NCBI GenBank assembly: GCA_018223375.1
Contig: JAGTTS010000001.1
Span: 336,001-400,000, forward strand
Reading direction: 5' to 3'
Length of the DNA stretch: 64,000 nucleotides
Origin: Clostridiaceae bacterium Marseille-Q3526
GTDB lineage: Bacteria; Bacillota; Clostridia; Lachnospirales; Lachnospiraceae
Shown here: positions 34,482 to 44,188 of the stretch, piece by piece
How the letters are laid out: each line of letters opens with the position of its first letter
Position numbering within the stretch: the stretch's first letter is position 1
The notes under the pieces: model-generated
What the model saw: only the letters and a program-made list of their open reading frames with translations
What the model was told of the DNA's origin: nothing
The model's database searches: none
Position numbers and translations under genes: made by a program

Positions 34482-35312
34482 CTACTCTGCTTCTGAAAAA
34501 GAAACTAAATAAGTAAGCGCTTCCTCACCCCAGGCATCGACAACTGCGTCCTCTGTCGGCTGTACCATGTCAATGGTGATCTCCAGCTCGTAGTCAGCGT
34601 CTGCATATCCTGGATGTGCCTCGTCCAGAGCAGTCTCTTTCTTAACATGGAAGGAATTTCCTTCTTTCTTTGCTGCTTCTGCAGCTGCTAACATATCTAC
34701 ATCCTCTTCGCCGTCTTTTGCTGTCAGCCACTCTGTCTTATCGTCTGGTTTGCTGTCCTTTCCGTCTGTTGTACAGTACTTATAGGTTGTTGTATACAGT
34801 CCCATATCTGTATCTTTATCTAATGTTACGGACTCTAACAGGCTCTCTGTGGTTGCTCCTGGAGCTAACTGGCCTTTGTAGTACCAGTAACCGTCTTCTC
34901 CCTGTGTCCATGCGTCATTTTCAGCCAGATTTTTCCATACGACTGTCTGATCACCCTCTACCAGTCCATCTTCGGCATTGGCCTGTTTTACCGCTGTAAA
35001 GTCTGGCTGCTTTTCACTGTTAATTGCAATCATATTCTGGTCATTTCTGGACCATGTCTCTGCCATCTTTACACGAACAAGCAGCGGAGAATTTCCTGTA
35101 TTCTCAGCCACTACTTCCTTATCTACTGTAGCGCCTGGCTGCCAGTTATCGCCCTCGGACGGGTTGAAGCTCTCTACGATGGAACCGCCATATCTTCCTG
35201 TGCTGAATGGGTTGGTAATTGCTGCTGTCTGATTAAAATATGCCCATGTTCCGCCTACTACTGCTACTGCTGCTAAACCGCCAAGTGCTGCTGCCTTCTT
35301 ATTCATCTTCAT
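34482..35312 (-). CDS. TasA/BsaA-family SipW-dependent matrix protein
   Basis: 276 residues. SipW-type signal AALGGLAAVAVVGGTWAYFN, then DNWQPGATVDKEVVAENTGN matching the family beta-strand motif, and aromatic-rich parts (GYWYYKGQLAPGATTESLL). Highly acidic mature chain. Directly upstream of sipW (34 bases). Paralogue of 35372-36232, with which it shares YYKG/YYTK and LAPGATTE/LPAGATTE motifs, so duplication is likely. Confidence 0.85.
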   Translation of the reverse strand: MKMNKKAAALGGLAAVAVVGGTWAYFNQTAAITNPFSTGRYGGSIVESFNPSEGDNWQPGATVDKEVVAENTGNSPLLVRVKMAETWSRNDQNMIAINSEKQPDFTAVKQANAEDGLVEGDQTVVWKNLAENDAWTQGEDGYWYYKGQLAPGATTESLLESVTLDKDTDMGLYTTTYKYCTTDGKDSKPDDKTEWLTAKDGEEDVDMLAAAEAAKKEGNSFHVKKETALDEAHPGYADADYELEITIDMVQPTEDAVVDAWGEEALTYLVSFSEAE

Positions 35313-35371
35313 TACTTTTTCCTCCTCATAGATTGCTTTATCTCAACCAGTAAGATTGCTGGCCAGTGTGC

Positions 35372-36232
35372 TTATTTCTGAAGTTCCCAGTCCCAATTTT
35401 CATCTGACGCATGCTGTAATGCTTCCTCGCCAAATACAGCTTTTACTGCGTCTTCTGTGGCCTGGACTGTATGGGCCTTGATTGTTAAATTGTAAGCTGC
35501 GTCCGAATAACCGGTAAGATTTTCATCTGTTACAATATCAGAACGCATATGGTAAAGTGTTTTTCCCTCTTCCTTTAACTGCCTGGAAAGCTCTGATTCT
35601 GAAATAGGATTTCCCGCTTCGTCTGCAGGGAAAGGAATCCAGTCCTCTTCCGGAACCGTCTTATCCGGATTCGTGGAGTATTTCTTTACCACTGTAATTT
35701 TTCCTAAATCTGCATCCTTTGAAAGCGTCACATCATCTAACAGATATTCGGTAGTTGCTCCTGCCGGAAGAGTTTTCGTGTAGTAATAATAGCCGTCGCT
35801 GTAGACCCATTCCTTTCCAAGGTTAAGCGTTTTTTCTACTACAGAATCATCTTTGTCTGTAAGTCCGTCTGTCGGCTCCTCCTGCCAGACACTTTCAAAT
35901 TTATTGTCTGCTTCGCCGTGGCCTTCCTCTTTTTCAGTTGTGTCAATGGTAACGTAAGCTCCGTCATCCTTTTCCCAGGTTTCCTGAAAGCTGACCCGTA
36001 CCACCATCGGCACATCGCCTGAGTTCTTAACCGCAAAGTCTTTATTCACCGTAGTTCCCGGCTTCCAGTCTTTTCCATCCTCCGGCCGGAACTCCTCCAC
36101 AATCTCTGTGTCAAAATCACCGGACTTCAGGACGTTAACTGCTTCCAAATCTTGATTGAAATATGCCAGGGAGCCGCCGACTGCAAACACTGCTGCAATT
36201 CCTGCAAGAGCAGCGATATGTTTCTTTTTCAT
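35372..36232 (-). CDS. TasA/BsaA-family SipW-dependent matrix protein
   Basis: 286 residues. Signal AALAGIAAVFAVGGSLAYFN, then KDWKPGTTVNKDFAVKNSGD, and GYYYYTKTLPAGATTEYLL. Acidic, Lys-poor mature protein without anchor, similar overall to the 34482 product. Fits an extracellular fibre subunit. Preceded by AGGAGGAGACAG-like sequence upstream of ATG 36232. Confidence 0.85.
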   Translation of the reverse strand: MKKKHIAALAGIAAVFAVGGSLAYFNQDLEAVNVLKSGDFDTEIVEEFRPEDGKDWKPGTTVNKDFAVKNSGDVPMVVRVSFQETWEKDDGAYVTIDTTEKEEGHGEADNKFESVWQEEPTDGLTDKDDSVVEKTLNLGKEWVYSDGYYYYTKTLPAGATTEYLLDDVTLSKDADLGKITVVKKYSTNPDKTVPEEDWIPFPADEAGNPISESELSRQLKEEGKTLYHMRSDIVTDENLTGYSDAAYNLTIKAHTVQATEDAVKAVFGEEALQHASDENWDWELQK

Positions 36233-36292
36233 TTTCTGTCTCCTCCTGTCCTCCGCCCCACCTTCCGGCGAAGCGGCTTTCTATGGCTTTTT

Positions 36293-36925
36293 CTAAGATA
36301 TTGGAAGCAGGTTCTTCCACTCCAGCTGATTCGTTTCCTCTGTGGACTGTGTCAGTCCCCATCCGGAAACTGCCAGGGAAGCTTCATCTGCCGGAACTGC
36401 TTCTGCATTAAAATCTACGATAAATTTGCCTTTGCTGTAATCAGCTGCGTGATCATCGTTGGACACCTCAGGATTCAAAGTCAGGCTTTCCAGAAAGTAA
36501 GAAGTTTCGCTGCCTTCCTTCCCCTGTCCATTCAGGATATGAGTGTAATAGTAGGTTCCGCTTCTCGCTGGAATCTCAACCCAGTTTTCACTGAAATCCT
36601 GTGGGTAATTCAGCTGAACCATCTCTGTGCTGAGATTCTCCAGTCTGCCTCCTGTCTCTTTATCCGCCCACCAGGTCTCCATCTGAAGCCGGAGAACTAA
36701 ATCCATATCTCCTGTATTCACGAAATATGGTTTTTTATCTACCGTCTCCCCCGGCAGAATAGTATCTGCCGGGTTAAAGTCTTCTACCATGTCAATGGAA
36801 CTGCCAGCCGTATCAAACGGGTTCACAATCGACTGAGTATCTGAGTAGTAAGCCCATGTGGAGCTGAATCCGACTGCCATGACGGAACCGGCCAGGATAA
36901 CCGCTAATCGTTTATATAATTTCAT
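36293..36925 (-). CDS. Short TasA-like SipW-dependent exported protein
   Basis: 210 residues. Signal AVILAGSVMAVGFSSTWAYY, then DTILPGETVDKKPYFVNTGD with the family motif, and TYYYTHILNGQGKEGSET. Shorter than its paralogues, lacking the C-terminal part. It begins 3 bases before the stop of the upstream gene (36928), so the two may be co-translated. Role inferred from context. Confidence 0.78.
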   Translation of the reverse strand: MKLYKRLAVILAGSVMAVGFSSTWAYYSDTQSIVNPFDTAGSSIDMVEDFNPADTILPGETVDKKPYFVNTGDMDLVLRLQMETWWADKETGGRLENLSTEMVQLNYPQDFSENWVEIPARSGTYYYTHILNGQGKEGSETSYFLESLTLNPEVSNDDHAADYSKGKFIVDFNAEAVPADEASLAVSGWGLTQSTEETNQLEWKNLLPIS

Positions 36926-36927
36926 AA

Positions 36928-37665
36928 TCAGTTCCCCCCTCCGGCTGTTCCGACAGACCAGATGATCTTTGCTGTGTCTTTATTGGACGGCCACTGGTCT
37001 TCGTTCTGGTCTCTGTCAATTATCGTCGCTCCATCATTAACTGCTGCTGAAATATCCTTGTCAAACAACGCTGCTGCCGCCTCTTCGCTGACCTTCCACT
37101 CATCGCTGGCCTGAACTGCCTCTGCCTGAAAATGGATTTCATACTCAGCATTTTTGTACGTATTCTTCAAAGATTCTTCTAAGCTGTCAATATTGGAAAA
37201 ATCAACCTGTTCCATGAAACTCTCTGTCGTACTTCCAGCTGGAAGAACCTTCTTATAGTAATACCAGCCGTCTTCTCTAAGTTCCCAGTTCTCACCGGAA
37301 ACCACTTTAGAAGCTACGTCGCTATCACTTCCTGGCATTTTATTGGAGAGAAGTTCTTTCTCTCCATCTGCTCCTCCTGCAGTACTCCATGATTCAGAAT
37401 AAGCTACTCTGAGAAATACGTCTGCTGAACCTGAATTCTTAAAACTTACCTTTTTCGGCTTTGTCCAATCGCTTTGATTATCGTCTGCCAGGTCTTCCTC
37501 TACCTCTACTACTACCGTATCAGCAGAAATCTCGTTTTTCAGGTCTATCTGATGTCTGATGACCGCGCTTGTGCTGCCAATGCCAACCGTGAGCGCTGCC
37601 AGAAGGGCGATTCCGGACAGCTTGATCATATTTTTTTTCTTTCTGCTTTTATACAAGTGGATCAC
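36928..37665 (-). CDS. TasA-like exported protein, second gene of the matrix operon
   Basis: 245 residues from GTG 37665, with GGAGGAGG located inside the end of the vWA gene. N-terminus basic (MIHLYKSRKKKNMIKLSG) then a hydrophobic signal (IALLAALTVGIGSTSAVI) lacking the usual AYF. Downstream YYKKVLPAGSTTESFME matches the paralogues. An alternative ATG at 37629 has no RBS. It is the most divergent family member and might play a minor or initiating role. Confidence 0.7.
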   Translation of the reverse strand: MIHLYKSRKKKNMIKLSGIALLAALTVGIGSTSAVIRHQIDLKNEISADTVVVEVEEDLADDNQSDWTKPKKVSFKNSGSADVFLRVAYSESWSTAGGADGEKELLSNKMPGSDSDVASKVVSGENWELREDGWYYYKKVLPAGSTTESFMEQVDFSNIDSLEESLKNTYKNAEYEIHFQAEAVQASDEWKVSEEAAAALFDKDISAAVNDGATIIDRDQNEDQWPSNKDTAKIIWSVGTAGGGN

Positions 37666-40600
37666 CCTCCTCCTCTTCCATCTCTGTTACCTTTTTATTT
37701 TTCTTACCTGCATCTGCCTTGGGCTGAGACTCTGCCGCCTCTCTGGCCGCTGACTTATCGCTGGTAAACGGCGTTTCAGGATTTCCATTAGTCCAGTTCG
37801 TTACCTGGTCTGTGCTGTGGAAGTAACCTTCATGCGCCAGGTTGTTCGTTACCTTTACAATCAGATCGTCGCCCGGCTGTACGGTAAGAATATCATTCTG
37901 TAATCTTGTGTTTGTTACATTACTCAGTTCGCCGGAAGCCGCCTTCTGGAATACCTCGATTCCTGTAAGGCTGTATTCCATCGGAACTGCCTCTGAAATC
38001 TTAAACTGAGCCTCTCCCTCTGTCTTTACCGCCGGGGAGGAAGTTCCGTCTGCTTTCAGGGCTACAGAGGAGAACTCCGTATAATTTCCGCTCTCATCAG
38101 CCTTGTCCAGATTAATAATGAACTTCGCATCTGCGAGAGGCGTTTCATTATCATCAATTTCAACCAGCTTCTGAACTACGAACTGTCCTGTCTGCGGTAC
38201 CTGGAGAACCGGATGGTCGTACTCTGTTTTTCCGGCCGCTCCATCATACTGCCAGGAAAGCACTGCCTTCTCATTCGATGGGAAACCTGGCTGTCCGGAA
38301 CTTGTTGTATTGCCTGGAGCGTCTGTACCCTCAGCACCTGTAAATACATTTTCTGTCTTGCTTCCATCAGGATTACGATGATATCCGCCGTCCTGCTGAT
38401 AAGCGTCCTTAGCTTCCTGTGATGGTTTTACTTTAAAGGTCACTTTATAAACGGCATGCTGTACAAGTTCTCCGTTTAATTTAACCTCTACCGTCTTTGT
38501 ATCCACATTGTAAACTTTAGTATAATCGCTTCCTTCTGTTAAAACTTCTCCATCTCTTCTTACGACAATTTCACTGCCCTCAACCATATCTGCGTAAACG
38601 CTCAGTTTATCAGAGATAACTGCATTGGTCACTCCTGTTGTCTGGGTGCCAATCTGTCCTGCAATATCGTCTGCTATCTGCTGGAAAGCTGCTTTGATGC
38701 TTTCTTTATCCATTCCTGAATACAGATGTGCATCTTCTGTACCTGCATTGCTTACCATGTTTTCCATAAACTTGTACCCGGTATCCTCATATCCAACACG
38801 GATTGCATAAAAGGTAGCATCACTGTCTAATCCTTTTATTGCACTATAGCATCTTGTCATTTCTTTTTCACTGATGTCGTCGGTATTCTGTCCTGGAGCT
38901 CCATCAGTAAAGAAAATTAAATACTTCTTTCTATTAGTTTCTAAATGACTGCCAGTCTCTAATTTCTCAATTGCTTGCCCTAAAGCATATGATGGATAAG
39001 TTGGGCCGCTGGTTTGACTATCGGTAAGCTGAAGTTTTGAAATAGCTTTCTGTGTTTCGCCTGTCCAATATGTAGATTTTTCATTCCATCTTTCTTTAAA
39101 GTCTACTCTTAACGCTTTATCCTTGTCACTGAATTTGTATCCTGCATATTGAACATCTGTATCACCATTTGAAACAGTTATTATCAAATCATTCAGGCAA
39201 TCATTGATAATTTTTCTTTTAGTTGTTCCTGCTATCTTGTCATCCATACTTCCAGACTTATCAATTACAAACATAATGTCAGCTGGAATCGGATCCTTGC
39301 CTCCGATAATCTCTGAGCCTTTATCTGATTTAACAGTTAAAGTCAAATCATAAGTACCGTCTCCGTTGTCCCTGATGTACTTCTGGTATTCTGGCTTGTA
39401 GGTAGAAGATGCCGGAATAACTGGGTGCGGATAATATATCTTTGTTGTTCCATCTTCACCAAATGTGAAATATCCCTCTGTGTTTGTTCTGACTCCAGGC
39501 TTTCCGGAACTGATCTGGCCTTTGCCGTAATCTGTATTTGGATCTCCTGTAACCTTATCTTCCGGCTGAATTTCGACTCCATCCTTTACCTGAATGTCAA
39601 AGGATAATTCATAAATCACACCGCTCTCCAGCTTTTTATCCTTACCAAAAATCAGCTTAATCGTTCCTGTTTCGGAGTTGAACTCTAAGCTTTCGTAGTC
39701 TCTTCCTTCCTGAAGCTCATTCTGAAGAACAAGCTCTCCAGACTGATTTTTTCTAAATGTCTGAACTTTTACATTAGAAGCATCTGCTGTGTTCCCTTTA
39801 AATGTCACAAATTCACTTAACTGATCGGAAATTGTAACATTCTCCATCTTCAGGTTAGAAAGGATTGTTGCGAAGGCCTTATTCAGTTCCTGCGCGTCAG
39901 AACCATTAGTTTCAATTGTGGTTCCATCGTTCGTATTAGGAGCAATCAGCTTATCCCTCCAGTCCTTTTCCCATGTAAGCCCCTGGGAAATCGCGTACAG
40001 ATACTGCTCAGGCTGGTAGTATGTATAATCATCTTCACCTAATCCTGGAATTCCAAACCCTACCGTGTAAACGCTGCCGTTCATTTTCTCGATCTCGTCA
40101 TGAAATTTTCCGGCTGCGAGTATGGTCTCATCTCCTGTTTCGGTAGTGATGCTATTTCCACTACCTTCAGCATTATCACCCCACCACTTGCTTGAATATC
40201 CATTAAATTCACCTGCTGGACTACAATAGAAGGTCGGCTTTCCATCGCTGAGAAAAATAACAACTGGAATATTGTTGCTGGTTCCCCTCTCTCTAAGGAT
40301 TTTTATTGTTTCATATAGACCAGCCTCGTAGTTTGTACCTCCATCTGCAGAAAGGTTCCCAATGGTCTCCTTAATTGCTTTCTTTCCGGAATCATCGCTT
40401 CCCAGTCTTGTCCATCCCAGTTTTCTGCTGCTGCCGGTAGAATAAGTTACCACTGAAAAACGGCTATTTGGAGATTGGGTAAATAAATCGTCAATGAAAC
40501 CATTCTCCTCTTTCCAAGAGATTCCTACCTGTCTGTATCCAAGGGTATCCTTTAACGCTTCCAGTCTAGTAGTAGAGCTGTTGCCAATCTTGTCATTCAT

Positions 40601-42448
40601 ACTGTCAGATGTATCAATCGCCAGTACAATATCCAGACCCTGCTGTTCACTTCCTGTCACACCCAGATGCAGGCGGTAGCTTCCATCGTCATTCTGTTCA
40701 ATCTGCTTATAGTAGGTTCCCTCTGCTGGAATCATTCCGCTTAACGGAACTACTCCCGCCATCACCACAGCCTCTGCCTCATCGCTTCTGCTGCTCTTGA
40801 ACAGCTTGAACACTCTCTTCGGCTGTGCCTTCTTTACGGTCGCTCCTACTGCCGGAAGCATAGTCATGTTGAGGTAGGAGATTCCATCGTCCTCGCTGTC
40901 GTAGGCTACGGATACTTCGTCTGTGTAGTCCTCCTCTTCTTCAGCCTCTTCCTCTTCTTCCTCCATCATTTCCTGCCACTCATCGAAGCTCATATCACCG
41001 AACTCGTCCTCCTCGAACTCTGCGTTCGGGTTTGGTCCCATTACTATAGGAAGGTTCAGGCTGGATTTGGAAAGCTTCGCGCTGTCAGAATCAGAACCGC
41101 CCTTGTCGGAGCTACTGCCGGAATTGCTGCTTCCTGAATTTCCGCTGTTGCTGCCTCCCTTGTCAGAGCTTCCTTTATCGGAGCTGCTGTCGGAACCGGA
41201 GTTTCCGCTGTTTCCGGAATTGCTGCTGCCGCTGCCGGAATCAGAACCGCCCTGGTGGGAATCGCCCTTGTCGGAGCTGTCTCCCTTATCAGAGGAACCG
41301 CCCTCGTCCTTGCCGCTGTCGGAACCGCTGTTGGAATCGGAATTTCCGCTGTCTCCTGCGTTTTCGGAGCCGCTTCCGCTGTTGGAATCAGCGTCGGAAT
41401 CTGTATTTCCGTCCTCTTTATCTGTGTCAGAGGAGCCGTTATTCTCCTGTCCGTTTTCAGATCCGCCGCCTGTCTGGCCGTCCTCCGGCTTCTCGTCCGG
41501 CTTCTCTGCATCTGTATCGTTTTCGCTGTCGTTCTCGTTCTGGCTGTCGTCTGTCTGTCCGTCTTCTGCCTGGCTGTCATCAGAGGCTCCCTCATCGGTC
41601 GGATCGTCCTGAACGTCGCCGCTGCTTCCGGAACCGCTTCCTGAGCCGCCGCCGGAACCGGATCCTCCTGCCTCGTTGGCATCCTCAGCCGGTTTCTCTG
41701 CCGGGCTTGTCTCCTCAGCCTCTTCCTCTGTGTCTTCGTAAAGCTCTGTACGGCTTGGAACGACAATGTCGTCTGCCTCCAGATTTTCAATGTTTAAAGA
41801 GAAGGTTACTGTTCCGTTGTCTGCATTGACATAAAGGAAAATTAACTCCTCGTCTCCTGTCAGGCTCCATACCCGCTCTGCGGCGCTGCTGTCAGCCGCG
41901 TCGGAACCAGTCGCTCTGGCTGTTCCCTCTTCCTTCTTAAACGCCTCGTAGGAATCCTTATCTACGCGGACTACGATGTAACCATAAGCGTTGTCATTGC
42001 CGCCTGTCAGACGTCCTCCGTTTCCATTGTCAGCAAAAAGCGTGAAGCTTCTGTAGCCCTTGAACAGCTCGCTGTAGCTCTCGTTTTTGCCCTCAGCGTC
42101 CTTCATTACGCGGATTTCTGAATCAAAATCAAATTCATGGCCCGCCGAGATAGCCCGGATTGCCTCTTCCTTTAACTCCTCGCCGCTGACAGTCTGTTCC
42201 GGCATAAGAATCTCTGCCGCATTGCTGTCTGTCGCCGCCGCATCGCTTGGAGTCGCTGCCATCAGCGCGTCACTGGATGTGGCAATTTCTGCTGCATACA
42301 CGGCTGAATTCATATTTGCCATGCACATACAGAAAACAAGGAGCCATGCAACTGCGCGTCTTACGGTTCTCTTCATGGGGCTGTTGCTTTTAGCGCGCGA
42401 CATTTTCTTTCTGGACTCCATACTTACCCCCGCTTTTCCTTCCATCAC
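37649..42448 (-). CDS. Large secreted vWA protein with two MIDAS domains and SpaA-like module
   Basis: 1599 residues. Secretion signal AVAWLLVFCMCMANMNSAV, then an acidic region and a Ser/Gly/Asp/Asn low-complexity stretch (about residues 245-480). vWA domain 1 near 600-800 has the MIDAS DTSDSM and DGGTNYEAGL; vWA domain 2 near 1055-1260 has DKSGSM. A SpaA/Cna-B-like domain near 1430-1510 (ADAKFIINLDKADESGNYTE) ends in a Lys-rich tail. No sorting motif or terminal membrane helix is present, so attachment is unclear. Candidate adhesin or matrix tip protein. ATG 42421 (after GGGGGT) is an alternative start. Confidence 0.85.
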   Translation of the reverse strand: MMEGKAGVSMESRKKMSRAKSNSPMKRTVRRAVAWLLVFCMCMANMNSAVYAAEIATSSDALMAATPSDAAATDSNAAEILMPEQTVSGEELKEEAIRAISAGHEFDFDSEIRVMKDAEGKNESYSELFKGYRSFTLFADNGNGGRLTGGNDNAYGYIVVRVDKDSYEAFKKEEGTARATGSDAADSSAAERVWSLTGDEELIFLYVNADNGTVTFSLNIENLEADDIVVPSRTELYEDTEEEAEETSPAEKPAEDANEAGGSGSGGGSGSGSGSSGDVQDDPTDEGASDDSQAEDGQTDDSQNENDSENDTDAEKPDEKPEDGQTGGGSENGQENNGSSDTDKEDGNTDSDADSNSGSGSENAGDSGNSDSNSGSDSGKDEGGSSDKGDSSDKGDSHQGGSDSGSGSSNSGNSGNSGSDSSSDKGSSDKGGSNSGNSGSSNSGSSSDKGGSDSDSAKLSKSSLNLPIVMGPNPNAEFEEDEFGDMSFDEWQEMMEEEEEEAEEEEDYTDEVSVAYDSEDDGISYLNMTMLPAVGATVKKAQPKRVFKLFKSSRSDEAEAVVMAGVVPLSGMIPAEGTYYKQIEQNDDGSYRLHLGVTGSEQQGLDIVLAIDTSDSMNDKIGNSSTTRLEALKDTLGYRQVGISWKEENGFIDDLFTQSPNSRFSVVTYSTGSSRKLGWTRLGSDDSGKKAIKETIGNLSADGGTNYEAGLYETIKILRERGTSNNIPVVIFLSDGKPTFYCSPAGEFNGYSSKWWGDNAEGSGNSITTETGDETILAAGKFHDEIEKMNGSVYTVGFGIPGLGEDDYTYYQPEQYLYAISQGLTWEKDWRDKLIAPNTNDGTTIETNGSDAQELNKAFATILSNLKMENVTISDQLSEFVTFKGNTADASNVKVQTFRKNQSGELVLQNELQEGRDYESLEFNSETGTIKLIFGKDKKLESGVIYELSFDIQVKDGVEIQPEDKVTGDPNTDYGKGQISSGKPGVRTNTEGYFTFGEDGTTKIYYPHPVIPASSTYKPEYQKYIRDNGDGTYDLTLTVKSDKGSEIIGGKDPIPADIMFVIDKSGSMDDKIAGTTKRKIINDCLNDLIITVSNGDTDVQYAGYKFSDKDKALRVDFKERWNEKSTYWTGETQKAISKLQLTDSQTSGPTYPSYALGQAIEKLETGSHLETNRKKYLIFFTDGAPGQNTDDISEKEMTRCYSAIKGLDSDATFYAIRVGYEDTGYKFMENMVSNAGTEDAHLYSGMDKESIKAAFQQIADDIAGQIGTQTTGVTNAVISDKLSVYADMVEGSEIVVRRDGEVLTEGSDYTKVYNVDTKTVEVKLNGELVQHAVYKVTFKVKPSQEAKDAYQQDGGYHRNPDGSKTENVFTGAEGTDAPGNTTSSGQPGFPSNEKAVLSWQYDGAAGKTEYDHPVLQVPQTGQFVVQKLVEIDDNETPLADAKFIINLDKADESGNYTEFSSVALKADGTSSPAVKTEGEAQFKISEAVPMEYSLTGIEVFQKAASGELSNVTNTRLQNDILTVQPGDDLIVKVTNNLAHEGYFHSTDQVTNWTNGNPETPFTSDKSAAREAAESQPKADAGKKNKKVTEMEEEEGDPLV

Positions 42449-42726
42449 TCCAACTCAACCTCCTCTTTTTCTATCGCAAATTCGTCTCTTTTACGGATTT
42501 TTTTTGTCTTTTTTTTGTCAGATTTCTTAACTTTTTCTGAATTCCCCTTCATTTTATTCGATTGCCAATCATAAAACCAATCACAAAAAGTCCCATTTTT
42601 ATTTTTTCTGTTTTTTAGCACCAGAGCCAGGTCTTCCGGCAGACTCTCAAGCCTGCCGGCTGGCTTTTTCCTATGAAATAAAAAAATGCCTACCCTGTCT
42701 GCCGACAGGATAGGCTGCGCCTCCTC
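42449..42726 (-). terminator. Terminator after the SARP regulator and leader of the vWA gene
   Basis: On the minus strand a perfect-type stem GCCTATCCTGTC / GACAGGGTAGGC (42688-42714) followed by a T-run ends the SARP transcript. A second hairpin (about 42625-42665, AGCCAG and CCGGCAG arms) sits further on, in the leader of the vWA gene. The remainder is AT-rich and carries no gene; I see no clear promoter assignment. Confidence 0.65.
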
Positions 42727-44001
42727 TTATGCACATTTAAAAATCCAAAATCGAGCCAATACCCCCCCCACGTATGTAACGTCGGTCGAAATGGCTACCT
42801 CCGCCTGTTTTCCCGAGAGTTCCCGAAAATTCCGGCTGATTCTCTTCCCCACCACCATACAATTCTCTTCCCCCACTCCCATAAGCAGAACCAGGTACTG
42901 GGACGCGCTGTACTTGGCGTAAACGTCGCTCCGCCTGAGCGCCCGGCCAATAGTCTTTCTCAAAAGCTCCGAGCGGGCCTTCAGCTTCTCCTGGTTCTGG
43001 ATAACCTTTCCCTCATAGTCTGTGATTGTACACAGCATCAGACAGAAGGGCTGTCCGTTTCTCTCGCTGCGCCGCGCTGCCAGACGGTAAATGTCAATAA
43101 AGCTGGGCAGAGAACAGTAGTAGGCGTTAATCTTCTCGTCCTCCTGCTCCCTTAACTCCGCCCTGATGTTCTTCAGCACGTCCGGACGGCTGACAAACTG
43201 GCGGCTCATGGTTTTATAGCACTCCAGCATTTTTTCGGAGGGAGGAAGCCCCATCTCCTCCGAATACCGCTTGGCCGTATTGTCATAGAGAAGAAACGCC
43301 TCCTTGTATCTTCCCATGTAGGCCATGCTCTCCATCTGCCCCACCTGCCAGTTGTCGAAGGGGTACACCTGGGCCGCCTGGTGGTACAGCTGGTACATGC
43401 CGGGGTAATCCTTCTGCCGCTTCATATAGTCGCCCAGCCATGAAACCGCCTTCTCATACATCCGCTTAAAGCGCAGGCTCTCCACGATGACCCAGTTTTC
43501 CGTGGAAATTGCGCTCAGGAGCTCGCCCTGGTAAAGCTCCTCCGCCTTCTTATAATATTGAAAGGTCTCCTTCTCCCGCTGCCGTTTTCTGTCTCCCAGT
43601 TCCACCAGACGTTCAAATTCTCTGGCGTCCACCCAGACTGGAATTTTTCTGTCCCAGAAATAAACACCGTCCTGATTAATCACATAGAGGGATTTTGGAA
43701 AGCCGTTCTCCGCCAGAATTTTCCGCAGGCGGTAAACCAGGTTATTGAGGCTGTTGCTCAGACTGGAAAGCGAATCGCGGTCGTAAAGCATTCCCGCCAG
43801 ATCGTCCTTGGTCACGCCCTTTTCCCCGGCCAGCCACACAATCTGAAGCAGCTGAATCAGCTTCGAGGAGCTGTTTCTTCCAAGCGACAGGATCTGCCCT
43901 CCATACTCCACAGAAAACCGGCCCAGCATATAGACAGATAAGATATTCTTTCTGCTCTGCACCGCAAAATCCCCCCTTTTTTCCTCTGCTTTTTTAATCA
44001 T
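42727..44001 (-). CDS. SARP/BTAD-type regulator with degenerate GGDEF-like C-terminus
   Basis: 424 residues. N-terminal winged HTH of OmpR/SARP type (LSVYMLGRFSVEYGGQILSL), then a bacterial transcriptional activator domain with TPR-like helices (KAVSWLGDYMKRQKDYP), and a C-terminal part resembling a degenerate diguanylate cyclase (GRALRRSDVYAKYSASQYLV) lacking GGDEF. Near the stop is a run of eight G (minus strand). An alternative start is GTG 43962 after AAGGGGGG. It precedes the matrix operon on the same strand and probably controls it; this is inferred from position. Confidence 0.75.
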   Translation of the reverse strand: MIKKAEEKRGDFAVQSRKNILSVYMLGRFSVEYGGQILSLGRNSSSKLIQLLQIVWLAGEKGVTKDDLAGMLYDRDSLSSLSNSLNNLVYRLRKILAENGFPKSLYVINQDGVYFWDRKIPVWVDAREFERLVELGDRKRQREKETFQYYKKAEELYQGELLSAISTENWVIVESLRFKRMYEKAVSWLGDYMKRQKDYPGMYQLYHQAAQVYPFDNWQVGQMESMAYMGRYKEAFLLYDNTAKRYSEEMGLPPSEKMLECYKTMSRQFVSRPDVLKNIRAELREQEDEKINAYYCSLPSFIDIYRLAARRSERNGQPFCLMLCTITDYEGKVIQNQEKLKARSELLRKTIGRALRRSDVYAKYSASQYLVLLMGVGEENCMVVGKRISRNFRELSGKQAEVAISTDVTYVGGVLARFWIFKCA

Positions 44002-44094
44002 ATCGTAAAAATTCGTCCTCGTCCAGTCACATTCTTAGATGTTTCAGTAAATTTATGTAAACTTATTCTTTCTGTTTTTTCATTTTAAAACGTC

Positions 44095-44146
44095 TTTCCT
44101 TCCTTTTTTAAACGTGTTATAATGAACTTGTTTCACATTGAAACAA
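44095..44146 (+). promoter_or_regulatory. Promoter and dyad upstream of the PrpR-like gene
   Basis: TATAAT (44118-44123) with a weak TTTCCT 17 bases upstream. The perfect 19-base dyad TTGTTTCACATTGAAACAA (44128-44146) sits at the start of the transcript. It lies in the 187-base divergent gap with the SARP gene and may be an operator for either. No second promoter for the SARP gene is assigned. Confidence 0.6.
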
Positions 44147-44188
44147 ATATAACAAACGCTGACAGCGCCAATCGGGGAGGAATGAGAC

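Noticed and set aside
41056..41790. ORFs in other frames of the Ser/Gly-rich stretch of the vWA gene
   Set aside because: They arise from the biased low-complexity codons of the real gene.
42600..42720. Hairpins between the SARP and vWA genes as a riboswitch
   Set aside because: One is a plain terminator; the other does not match any aptamer pattern I recognise.
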